Source: Gammaproteobacteria bacterium
GTDB taxonomy: Bacteria; Pseudomonadota; Gammaproteobacteria; GRL18
Length of the DNA: 8,603 nt
NCBI GenBank assembly: GCA_030632625.1
Contig: DAOVUK010000106.1
Location: 1 to 8,603, forward strand
Direction: 5' to 3'
Shown here in pieces: positions 1 to 5,364 of this stretch (position 1 is its first letter; each line of letters starts with the position of its first letter). The notes beneath the pieces are model-generated. The model did no database searches. It had not been told where the DNA came from and saw only the letters and a list, made by a program, of their open reading frames with translations. The translations under genes were made by a program, and so were the position numbers.

Positions 1-165
1 ACGCCGAGGATAAGCGGCACAGGGATGTGTTCAAAGCGTCCCCCGAAAGGCTAACCAGCCCATCGAATCATCCGTTTTCAGCACCTCATTCTTTTTAATT
101 ACCGCTAAGGTCGTTTTGCTGATATTTGGAAAAGTACGTAAATTTGTGAAGAGCCGTAGGTTTTA
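1..165. other. Gene-poor left end, possible gene or repeat remnant
   Basis: No gene with a credible start is visible here. The first 60 bases are clearly GC-richer (36 of 60 by hand count) than the AT-rich DNA that follows. On the minus strand a frame stays open from about 162 down to a TGA at 31-33 (43 codons, ending in residues GWLAFRGTL) but has no plausible start codon with a ribosome site. On the plus strand a frame open from the window edge stops at 97-99. Either may be the tail of a decayed gene or a dispersed repeat; I recognise neither. A weak sigma70-like pair for the next gene could be TTGCTG (116-121) and TAAATT (139-144) with 17 bp between them. Confidence 0.25.
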
Positions 166-166
166 A

Positions 167-233
167 GTTTGTAAGTTGTATGTTTGTAGGTTTCTAAGTT
201 AAGAGCTAAGCTCAAACATACAAACTTATAAAC
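167..233. repeat. Imperfect inverted repeat, AT-rich
   Basis: The arm at 167-186 (GTTTGTAAGTTGTATGTTTG) is nearly the reverse complement of 213-233, with one mismatch and one single-base gap. The loop carries a smaller palindrome, GAGCT-A-AGCTC (203-213). The left arm also contains loosely repeated 9-mers (GTTTGTAAG, GTTTGTAGG). It lies directly upstream of the ribosome site of the next gene. It could form a long cruciform or an RNA hairpin in that gene's leader, or be a copy of a dispersed intergenic element. There is no T-tract on either side that would make it a clear terminator. Confidence 0.6.
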
Positions 234-261
234 ACCCGCCTATCAACCTAAGGAGCTTAAA

Positions 262-582
262 GTGTATTCATTAACGTATTATATCCCCCCGGATGATCAT
301 GAACGTGTGAAGCAGGCATTATTTGACTGTGGCGCAGGGAAAATAGGTAAATATGATGAATGTTGCTGGGAAGTGTTGGGAAATGGGCAGTTTCGGGCGC
401 GATACGGCAGCAAACCGAGTCTTGGTGAAATTGATAAGCTGCATCATGTAGCAGAATATAAAGTGGAAATAGTTTGTCAGGAATCACTGATTAGAGAAGT
501 ACTGGAAACGCTGTTAAAAGAGCATCCTTATGAGCAGCCGGCCTATTTTTTTAGTCAGGTGATGACGCTGGAAAATCTGTAA
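262..582 (+). CDS. NIF3/YqfO-type stand-alone small domain protein
   Basis: This encodes 106 residues and starts at GTG (262), preceded by a good ribosome site AGGAG (251-255). The sequence resembles the small (about 103-residue) proteobacterial proteins usually annotated as NGG1p-interacting factor NIF3 or YqfO family. These correspond to the PII/CutA-like domain inserted in full-length NIF3 proteins, without the metal-binding halves. Family-like stretches are the N-terminal strand YSLTYYIPPDDHERVKQALF, the central CCWEVLGNGQFR (about residues 34-45) and the C-terminal HPYEQPAY. No signal peptide or membrane helix is present. The biochemical role of this group is not established; ligand binding in a PII-like trimer is only inferred. 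It ends shortly before a strong terminator and seems to be transcribed alone. Confidence 0.85.
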   Translation: MYSLTYYIPPDDHERVKQALFDCGAGKIGKYDECCWEVLGNGQFRARYGSKPSLGEIDKLHHVAEYKVEIVCQESLIREVLETLLKEHPYEQPAYFFSQVMTLENL

Positions 583-608
583 TCCTGGAAAAATCACTTA
601 TTAAAATC

Positions 609-644
609 AAAAAAACCGGTCTGAATTAACAGACCGGTTTTTTT
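609..644. terminator. Bidirectional rho-independent terminator
   Basis: The stem ACCGGTCTG (615-623) pairs perfectly with CAGACCGGT (630-638) around the loop AATTAA. It is flanked by an A-tract (609-615) and a T-tract (638-644), so it can end transcripts on both strands. On the plus strand it closes the NIF3-like gene 27 bases after its stop. On the minus strand it lies about 105 bases downstream of rpmG and would end the rpmB-rpmG transcript. Confidence 0.93.
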
Positions 645-669
645 AATAGAGCAAAGAGATTTAAGCGAC

Positions 670-701
670 TCTTTATATCTTTACATCTTTATATCTTTAC
701 A
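670..701. repeat. Short tandem repeat, 4 x 8 bp (TCTTTAYA)
   Basis: The 16-mer TCTTTATATCTTTACA occurs twice in perfect tandem (670-685 and 686-701). Each copy is itself two 8-mers, TCTTTATA and TCTTTACA. It lies in the 3' untranslated region of the rpmG transcript, between the rpmG stop and the bidirectional terminator. No function is evident. An 8-bp unit is prone to slippage, so copy number may vary between strains. Confidence 0.9.
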
Positions 702-749
702 TGCCATTGTCTTTATGATGTTAAAGAGAATAGCATCGATAGATATTTA

Positions 750-905
750 TTATTTAATCTTTGCTTCTTTATACATGACATGCTTACGAACGACTGGATC
801 ATATTTTTTCATTTCCAGTTTTTCAGACATGGTGCGCTTGTTTTTGGTCGTTGTATAATAGTGACCTGTACCTTCTGAAGATACTAATTTGATTTTATCA
901 CGCAT
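750..905 (-). CDS. rpmG: 50S ribosomal protein L33
   Basis: This encodes 51 residues, too short for a standard ORF list but unmistakable. The protein begins [20 protein letters not shown], continues with [21 protein letters not shown] and ends YKEAKIK, matching gammaproteobacterial L33 almost throughout. L33 is a small component of the large ribosomal subunit near the E site. This copy has no cysteine, so it is the zinc-independent (C-minus) form, as in E. coli. The ATG (903-905) follows a ribosome site AGGAG (+ strand CTCCT, 914-918). It is the second gene of the rpmB-rpmG operon, 55 bases after rpmB. mutM, which follows rpmG in E. coli, is not in the window. Confidence 0.98.
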   Translation of the reverse strand: MRDKIKLVSSEGTGHYYTTTKNKRTMSEKLEMKKYDPVVRKHVMYKEAKIK

Positions 906-932
906 TTTATTTTCTCCTGCTCACTGTATTTC

Positions 933-950
933 CGGTTTAACATTAAACCG
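933..950. other. Small hairpin between rpmB and rpmG
   Basis: CGGTTTA (933-939) and TAAACCG (944-950) form a perfect 7-bp stem with a 4-base loop. On the transcribed minus strand it lies in the 55-base gap between rpmB and rpmG, about 15 bases upstream of the rpmG ribosome site. There is no adjoining T-run, so it is unlikely to be a full terminator. It may be an RNA-processing or stability element that sets the relative yield of the two proteins. Confidence 0.5.
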
Positions 951-960
951 TTTATAGTGA

Positions 961-1197
961 CTAAATTTTTTCGCCTCTGGCACGCATTTCGGCCAGAACA
1001 ACATCGATACCACGTTTATCAATAGTACGCATACCATTTGCAGTGACGCGCAATTTTACAAAACGGTTTTCACTTTCAACCCAAAAACGGTGAGTATGAA
1101 GGTTAGGCAGAAAACGACGTTTGACTTTGTTATTGGCATGAGAAACATGATTTCCCGCAACAGGACGTTTTCCTGTGACCTGACATACCTTAGACAT
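961..1197 (-). CDS. rpmB: 50S ribosomal protein L28
   Basis: This encodes 78 residues, the usual length of bacterial L28. The start [20 protein letters not shown], the central [17 protein letters not shown] and the end [12 protein letters not shown] are L28 hallmarks and align with E. coli L28 without gaps. The protein sits in the large ribosomal subunit and is needed for assembly. The ATG is preceded by a ribosome site GGAG (+ strand CTCC, 1205-1208) seven bases away. It is the first gene of a two-gene operon with rpmG and has its own candidate promoter just upstream. In E. coli radC lies directly upstream of rpmB on the same strand; here about 3.4 kb with three opposite-strand genes separates them. 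Confidence 0.98.
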   Translation of the reverse strand: MSKVCQVTGKRPVAGNHVSHANNKVKRRFLPNLHTHRFWVESENRFVKLRVTANGMRTIDKRGIDVVLAEMRARGEKI

Positions 1198-1222
1198 TTT
1201 TGTTCTCCAATCAATCGCTTAA

Positions 1223-1251
1223 ATAATACTTGACCCGATACAGATCAACAA
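1223..1251 (-). promoter_or_regulatory. Candidate sigma70 promoter for rpmB-rpmG
   Basis: Read on the minus strand, a -35-like TTGTTG (+ strand 1246-1251) and a -10-like TATTAT (1223-1228, five of six consensus bases) are separated by exactly 17 bp. This gives a leader of about 20 bases before the rpmB ATG. The good -10, ideal spacing and short leader make it the likeliest start of the ribosomal-protein transcript. The -35 is weak (three of six bases). Confidence 0.5.
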
Positions 1252-1371
1252 CCTGCTTTGAGCAAGAGGCGAGATCTTACGCAAAAATCACCCTCTAGGC
1301 AAGTTATTTAACAAAGAAAGTAGGAAATTTACAGAATATTTACTCATATGATGAATTTCTTGAAGTTTTAG

Positions 1372-1433
1372 CCTGTATTCTGAATTATAAACAGCTATTT
1401 AGATTGATACGTATTTGTGATTCAGGATACAAG
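1372..1433 (+). other. Long stem-loop upstream of the mlaC-like gene
   Basis: Bases 1374-1391 pair with 1414-1431 without interruption: 15 Watson-Crick pairs and 3 G-U pairs in RNA, with an inner loop of 22 bases. It lies about 60 bases upstream of the mlaC-like start, in the roughly 300-bp intergenic region shared with the divergent rpmB. There is no T-run after it. It may be a leader RNA structure that controls the downstream gene, or a DNA dyad. A weak promoter-like pair upstream, TTGAAG (1360-1365) and AATTAT (1383-1388), would place the transcription start inside the structure, so where the transcript begins is unresolved. Confidence 0.55.
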
Positions 1434-1480
1434 TGTTATCATTATTAACCACCCACCAGACAACAATAAAAAAAGATGAG

Positions 1481-1487
1481 AAAAGGA
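1481..1487 (+). promoter_or_regulatory. Ribosome binding site that fixes the mlaC-like start
   Basis: AAAAGGA lies six bases upstream of the ATG at 1494, whereas the in-frame ATG at 1476 has only a poly-A stretch in front of it. The later start also gives a clean signal peptide (MNIKKTALIG...), so 1494 is preferred. Confidence 0.75.
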
Positions 1488-1493
1488 ATATCT

Positions 1494-2222
1494 ATGAATA
1501 TAAAAAAGACTGCTCTAATCGGGGTAACTTTATTGACTCTAAGCACCGCTGCAACTCTGTCTGCGGCACAAAATTATTCAGGCCCTTCGTATCAGGATAG
1601 ATCTTATCAGGGCAGCCCTTATCAAGATCAATCTTCTTCTCAATACCCTGTTCGTCAGGGCAACTATTATTCGCAATCTTATCGTCCCGAAAAGAGCTTC
1701 TTGCCTCCAGCGAAGGTACAATCTCCTGCGGAGATGCTGGAATATTCCATAAAAAAGGTGCTTGCTTATCTGTCTCGCCCTCAGAATGCTTCTCTGGAAC
1801 AAATCACTGGTTTTTTAAAGCGGGAAATTACCCCGAATTTTGATTTTGAATACATGGCGCGCTGGGTTGCCGGACGTTACTATAAACTCATGTCTCCCAA
1901 ACAAAAGCAGCAATTTACAGAGACTTTTAGTGAGTTGTTTATTACCACATTTGTACAAAAACTAAGTAATTATCAAAATTATCCTCCGGTTGTCAGTAAT
2001 TTCAGATCAAAACGTACCAGTGACAAGGAAGCCCTGGCATCAGCCAGAATCCTGCAGGAAGATGGCGGCAGTATTAAAGTGGATTTCAAATTTTTAAAAA
2101 CCAAGAGAGGCTGGAAAGTTGTTGATGTTAAAGCAAATGGTGTCAGTGCACTGTTTTATTATCGAAACTTTTTTAACGAACAAATTCGCAGAAGAAACCA
2201 GCAACAGGCCGTATTTCAATAA
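1494..2222 (+). CDS. MlaC/Ttg2D-like periplasmic phospholipid-binding protein
   Basis: This encodes 242 residues from ATG 1494. Residues 1-25 form a signal peptide (basic MNIKK, hydrophobic core, cleavage near SAA-Q), so the protein is exported. Residues 27-66 are a low-complexity Tyr/Gln/Ser-rich linker with SYQD/SYQG/PYQDQ-like units, unusual for the family. Residues from about 75 to 230 match the MlaC (Ttg2, toluene-tolerance) family: FDFEYMARWVAGRYYKLMS, a SPKQKQQF segment, then a strand-rich part with SIKVDFKFLKTKRGWKVVDV and a C-terminal YYRNFFNEQI. MlaC shuttles phospholipid between the outer membrane and the MlaFEDB inner-membrane complex. No mlaA, B, D, E or F is in this window, so this is an orphan copy here; complete Mla genes may exist elsewhere. 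It is somewhat longer than E. coli MlaC (211 residues) because of the linker. The family call is firm; the lipid ligand is inferred. Confidence 0.86.
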   Translation: MNIKKTALIGVTLLTLSTAATLSAAQNYSGPSYQDRSYQGSPYQDQSSSQYPVRQGNYYSQSYRPEKSFLPPAKVQSPAEMLEYSIKKVLAYLSRPQNASLEQITGFLKREITPNFDFEYMARWVAGRYYKLMSPKQKQQFTETFSELFITTFVQKLSNYQNYPPVVSNFRSKRTSDKEALASARILQEDGGSIKVDFKFLKTKRGWKVVDVKANGVSALFYYRNFFNEQIRRRNQQQAVFQ

Positions 2223-2270
2223 AATGGCTCGTGGCAGCACATTTTTGAATTATGAAGCCGGCAAAATCCC

Positions 2271-2298
2271 GGGGATGGGCATTGCCCATCCTGTTTTT
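2271..2298 (+). terminator. Rho-independent terminator after the mlaC-like gene
   Basis: GGATGGGC (2273-2280) pairs perfectly with GCCCATCC (2284-2291) around a 3-base loop. TGTTTTTGTTG follows. It lies about 50 bases after the mlaC-like stop and 70 bases before the motor genes. It probably ends or attenuates the upstream transcript, which suggests the motor genes have their own promoter. A poor candidate is TTGTTG (2297-2302) with TAATAA (2321-2326), 18 bp apart. Confidence 0.72.
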
Positions 2299-2367
2299 GT
2301 TGAATTAACAGGCTTCTAAGTAATAACCCTAATTATTCACACCTAAATATTAGTTTATTATTGGATT

Positions 2368-3435
2368 ATGATACAGTTTAAATCAAGTTACAGTTTTAAT
2401 GTCCTGATGCGCCTGATAGTGGTCAGTATTCTGGTCGTCATTCTGATTTTTTATAATTTTGATTATATTCAAGATGTTTATTTAAAAAATCAATTGACAC
2501 ATACCGGCTATATTATTAATGGTTCAATTGTTGGTCTGTTCTTCCTGGGAATGGTCAAACTGATCATGTCCCTGCTGTTTTACTGGCGTGAAGAACGGGC
2601 GGTAGGAAAATTTATTATTAATGTGCATCGGGATAATTTTAATCCAACTGAATCGATTAATAATAAAAGCTTGATCTATCATCGCTATATGATCATGCAG
2701 GAAATCTATCGCCAGCATGCACCGGTTAATCAGAATGCACTGGCTGCAACCATGGTGGCCTCTGAAAGCACCCGTTTGAGCCTGCCTAAATTTGTCTCTA
2801 ATATACTTATTCTGACGGGGGTATTTGGCACGATTATTTCATTGTCAATTGCCCTGGTAGGCGCTTCCAGTCTGATGGAAGATAATGGCATCGGTAGTAT
2901 GGGGCAGGTTATCCATGGTATGTCGACGGCTCTTTCTACCACCACCACAGCAATTGTCTGTTATTTATTGTTTGGCTATTTTTATCTGAAACTCACCGAT
3001 GTTCAGACCAATCTGTTTAGTGCTATTGAGCAGGTTACCACCCTGCATCTGGTACCACGCTTTTCACATCAAAGTGAAAATATGATCCATCAGCTTGCTG
3101 AACTCATTAAGTCTCTGCGTCATACCGCTGCAAACATGCAGCTGTCACAGCAGCAGTATTTAGAAATGGGTTCCAAAGTAAATGAAATCACGTCCAGATA
3201 CGATGAACGTGTATCGGGCATGTCAGATGATATTGCTGATATAAAAGAGCTGCTGCGCCTTGGTTTTCGTCTGCCTGATGATCATCCGCACTTCTCTGAC
3301 AGACAAAAGTCTGAGTCAAATAAACATGACCCACAAACTCAGCATTCATCAGATATGAGTGCTCGAAATTTTATTTCTAAAGCAATGAACGCTCAAACTT
3401 CAGCGTCTCAAAGTCAGGACTCTGGCACTAAGTAA
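2368..3435 (+). CDS. MotA/TolQ/ExbB-type proton channel subunit
   Basis: This encodes 355 residues, an inner-membrane protein with four predicted helices at about 15-30, 48-72, 142-165 and 188-208. Helices 3 and 4 fit the pore-lining pair of the MotA/TolQ/ExbB superfamily: LPKFVSNILILTGVFGTIIS with its Pro before the helix and Gly-Thr core, then GMSTALSTTTTAIVCYLLFG with a run of four threonines (191-194). The 70-residue cytoplasmic segment between helices 2 and 3 is also typical. After helix 4 come a helical stretch (210-295) and a polar Ser/Gln/Asp/His-rich tail of about 55 residues likely to be disordered. In known members five such subunits surround a dimer of a MotB/ExbD-type partner and pass protons; the next gene, 35 bases downstream, encodes a fitting partner. 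The ribosome site is weak (GGA four bases before ATG). I cannot assign it to MotA, TolQ, ExbB or ZorA specifically. Confidence 0.85.
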   Translation: MIQFKSSYSFNVLMRLIVVSILVVILIFYNFDYIQDVYLKNQLTHTGYIINGSIVGLFFLGMVKLIMSLLFYWREERAVGKFIINVHRDNFNPTESINNKSLIYHRYMIMQEIYRQHAPVNQNALAATMVASESTRLSLPKFVSNILILTGVFGTIISLSIALVGASSLMEDNGIGSMGQVIHGMSTALSTTTTAIVCYLLFGYFYLKLTDVQTNLFSAIEQVTTLHLVPRFSHQSENMIHQLAELIKSLRHTAANMQLSQQQYLEMGSKVNEITSRYDERVSGMSDDIADIKELLRLGFRLPDDHPHFSDRQKSESNKHDPQTQHSSDMSARNFISKAMNAQTSASQSQDSGTK

Positions 3436-3470
3436 CCGTCGGAGCATAAAATAAAAGATGGATATTTGTA

Positions 3471-4571
3471 ATGAGTGACGGCTTTATTGATTTAAGACAA
3501 AATCATGCTCACCTGGTTGAGGAATCTTTCTGGCCGTCCTTTACTGATATTATGACCGTTGTTGTGATGATTTTTCTTATAGCAACCAGTATCCTGATTG
3601 TCAAAAACTGGGAGCTCGTCTCAGAATTACAAACCCGCATCGTGGTGGAACAAAAAATTTCACAACGTCTTAAAGCCAGCATGGCAGCCCAGCAAAAAAC
3701 ATCACATGAATTACTGCTCAGTCTGGACAAACGCCAGGAAATATCAAGAAAACTGCAGCTCAGTATGGAAGCAGAGCGCAGAACATCAGAAGTTAGCCAG
3801 AAAACATCAAAAGAAAAAGCCACTCTGGAAGAAACTCTGGTGCATACACAATCGGAACTATCTCTGCTGCGTCTGCAATTGATGCAGGCGAGAGAAAGTG
3901 CTGCAGATCGCGATAGTTTAATTATTGAGCAGGATAGACAACTGGCTCAAATGACAGATGAACAAAAACAATTAAACAGAACCATCAATGCCAGACTCAA
4001 TGATTTATCCCGTGCGAAACAACAATTGGCTCAGGCAAACTCCACCATGAGTTCTCTGCAAGGCAAGCTGGAAATTAATACCGTTGCTCTGATCGGAAAA
4101 GAAAGAGAACTGGAAGAACAACTGGTTACTCTGACTTATCGTGAGCAAGAGTTACAAAAGTTAAGCAGACAAAACCAGATTCATCAGGATAATATCAGTA
4201 ACTATGAAAGACAGATCACTGCTTCCCAGCAGCAGCATTCTGTTTTAGTGGGTGAATATGAAAATCTGGAAGATAAATACAATAAATTGATCAGGCCGTC
4301 TCGCTCGGCGATTGGCAAATACGTGGTGGAAGTACGCTATGAAAAAACCGCTGGCAAAGGCTTAATCCAGTTTCGAAAATCCGATAAAGATCCCTATCAA
4401 AGTATTTCACAAGCAAAGCTGCATGATAGACTGACCCGGCTGAAAGAGCAGTATAAGGATACACTCTACGTTAAAATTATCATTCCGGACAATAGCGGCC
4501 TCTCTTATAGCGAAGCATGGGCGTTTATGATTGGTTTATTAGAAAAGTACGACTACTATTACCAGGATTAA
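3471..4571 (+). CDS. Single-pass motor partner with coiled-coil stalk and ExbD/TolR-like tip
   Basis: This encodes 366 residues. A short cytoplasmic N-terminus leads into one membrane helix (about 21-44, FWPSFTDIMTVVVMIFLIAT) with a single buried acidic residue, Asp26. This is the arrangement of MotB, ExbD, TolR and ZorB, where the Asp carries the proton. Residues 48-275 are almost all coiled coil (Q/E/K/L-rich), beginning with four 14-residue repeats (61-116). Residues 277-366 form a small alpha/beta domain: a strand (GKYVVEVRYE), a helix (SQAKLHDRLTRLKEQY), a strand (LYVKIIIPD) and a helix (SYSEAWAFMIGLLEKY). This order resembles the periplasmic domain of ExbD/TolR and lacks the peptidoglycan-binding motif of OmpA/MotB. 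It probably pairs with the preceding channel gene in an ion-driven motor; output unknown. ATG 3471 has only a weak ribosome site, so translation may be coupled. It ends 10 bases from the convergent radC stop, leaving no room for a terminator. Confidence 0.8.
   Translation: MSDGFIDLRQNHAHLVEESFWPSFTDIMTVVVMIFLIATSILIVKNWELVSELQTRIVVEQKISQRLKASMAAQQKTSHELLLSLDKRQEISRKLQLSMEAERRTSEVSQKTSKEKATLEETLVHTQSELSLLRLQLMQARESAADRDSLIIEQDRQLAQMTDEQKQLNRTINARLNDLSRAKQQLAQANSTMSSLQGKLEINTVALIGKERELEEQLVTLTYREQELQKLSRQNQIHQDNISNYERQITASQQQHSVLVGEYENLEDKYNKLIRPSRSAIGKYVVEVRYEKTAGKGLIQFRKSDKDPYQSISQAKLHDRLTRLKEQYKDTLYVKIIIPDNSGLSYSEAWAFMIGLLEKYDYYYQD
3651..3818 (+). repeat. Four 42-bp (14-residue) diverged tandem repeats in the stalk gene
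   Basis: Residues 61-74, 75-88, 89-102 and 103-116 of the motor partner protein align as repeats of exactly 14 residues with the pattern Q-(K/E)-(I/T)-S-x-x-L-x-x-S-(M/L): QKISQRLKASMAAQ, QKTSHELLLSLDKR, QEISRKLQLSMEAE, and a more diverged fourth copy RRTSEVSQKTSKEK. At the DNA level the first three copies still share bases at the unit start (CAAAAAATTTCA, CAAAAAACATCA, CAGGAAATATCA). Fourteen residues is two heptads, so units can be gained or lost without breaking the coiled coil. This implies the stalk grew by duplication just outside the membrane. Confidence 0.75.
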
Positions 4572-4581
4572 ACATACTCAC

Positions 4582-5256
4582 CTACAACACCCCCCGTTCT
4601 GCAAGAGAGACAATTTCGCCGTCACCAATAATTAAATGATCCAGCAGGCGGATGTCGACTAAAGCTAAAGCGTCTTTAAGACGAATGGTAATTCTCTCGT
4701 CAGCTGAACTGGGCTCAGCAACACCGGATGGGTGGTTATGAGCAACAATAAGAGCCGCCGCATTTTGCTCCAGTGCCATTTTTACGACCTCCCGGGGGTA
4801 AACTGAAGCACCATCAATCGTGCCGTGAAATAATTCTTTAAATGTGATAATTTGATGGCGGTTATCTAAAAATAAGGCGGCAAAAACTTCATAGGGCCGA
4901 TCTCTAAGCTGGCTTTTTAAATATTGGCGGGTATCTTCCGGATTGGCAATGACATCCTGCTTTTTAAGTGTTTCACTGAGGTAGCGCTTGGACATTTCCA
5001 GTACTGCCTGCAATTGCACATATTTAGCAGGGCCAACACCTCTGGTACGGGAAAAATCTTCTAAATTAGCATTGAAAAGATTTCTCAGCGATGAAAAATC
5101 ATGTAATAAATGATAGGCCAGATCAATTGCGCTCAGTCCTTTGGTTCCGGTACGTAAAAATATGGCCAGTAACTCGGCATCAGTCAGGGCATCTGCGCCC
5201 CGCTGTAATAATTTTTCACGAGGTCGTTCGGCTTCCGGCCAGTCGTTAATAGGCAT
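4582..5256 (-). CDS. radC: RadC/YicR family JAB-domain protein (UPF0758)
   Basis: This encodes 224 residues, full length for RadC. The N-terminal part (1-100) is the UPF0758 helical region with a helix-hairpin-helix-like segment ([11 protein letters not shown], 72-82). The C-terminal part is a JAB/MPN metalloprotease-like domain with the JAMM signature HNHPSG (173-178), Asp186 and Glu141, so the predicted zinc ligands are all present. Despite its name, a repair role for chromosomal RadC has not held up in E. coli, and its substrate is unknown. ATG (5254-5256) is preceded by a good GGAG six bases away. It is divergent from coaBC as in E. coli. Unlike in E. coli it is not followed by rpmB but by the convergent motor cluster. 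Confidence 0.97.
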   Translation of the reverse strand: MPINDWPEAERPREKLLQRGADALTDAELLAIFLRTGTKGLSAIDLAYHLLHDFSSLRNLFNANLEDFSRTRGVGPAKYVQLQAVLEMSKRYLSETLKKQDVIANPEDTRQYLKSQLRDRPYEVFAALFLDNRHQIITFKELFHGTIDGASVYPREVVKMALEQNAAALIVAHNHPSGVAEPSSADERITIRLKDALALVDIRLLDHLIIGDGEIVSLAERGVL

Positions 5257-5294
5257 TCCATGCTCCAGTAAAATTATTTTTGTTGCAGAAGCCT

Positions 5295-5322
5295 ATCATA
5301 AACAAATAAAAGTGATCTGTAA
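5295..5322 (-). promoter_or_regulatory. Candidate promoter for radC
   Basis: On the minus strand a -10-like TATGAT (+ strand 5295-5300, five of six consensus bases) lies 16 bp from TTACAG (5317-5322), a weak -35. The leader to the radC ATG would be about 35 bases. The -35 overlaps a short palindrome, CTGTA-A-TACAG (5317-5327). Confidence 0.35.
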
Positions 5323-5364
5323 TACAGTTTTTTCTTACAAAGCCACTATACTTTATATTTAATA

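Noticed and set aside
2119..2319. A 66-codon plus-strand frame, or its last 31 codons from ATG 2224, after the mlaC-like gene.
   Set aside because: Most of it overlaps the mlaC-like gene out of frame. The remaining part has no ribosome site and contains the terminator hairpin, so it is not a credible gene.
3458..3478. Six-codon mini-ORF (MDICNE) overlapping the start of the motor partner gene.
   Set aside because: A GGAG lies 13 bases upstream, too far to be convincing. It could affect coupling but cannot be supported as a gene.
2368..4571. A Zorya anti-phage system.
   Set aside because: The motor pair resembles ZorA/ZorB in layout, but no zorC, zorD or zorE gene is nearby, the partner lacks an OmpA-like tip, and the right flank is radC.
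2368..4571. A Tol-Pal or Ton system.
   Set aside because: There is no tolA, tolB, pal, ybgF or tonB in the window, and the partner's coiled coil is far longer than in TolR or ExbD.
5317..5327. LexA (SOS) box before radC, suggested by CTGT...ACAG.
   Set aside because: The gap between CTGT and ACAG is 3 bases rather than the 8 of gammaproteobacterial LexA sites, so it is only a short palindrome.
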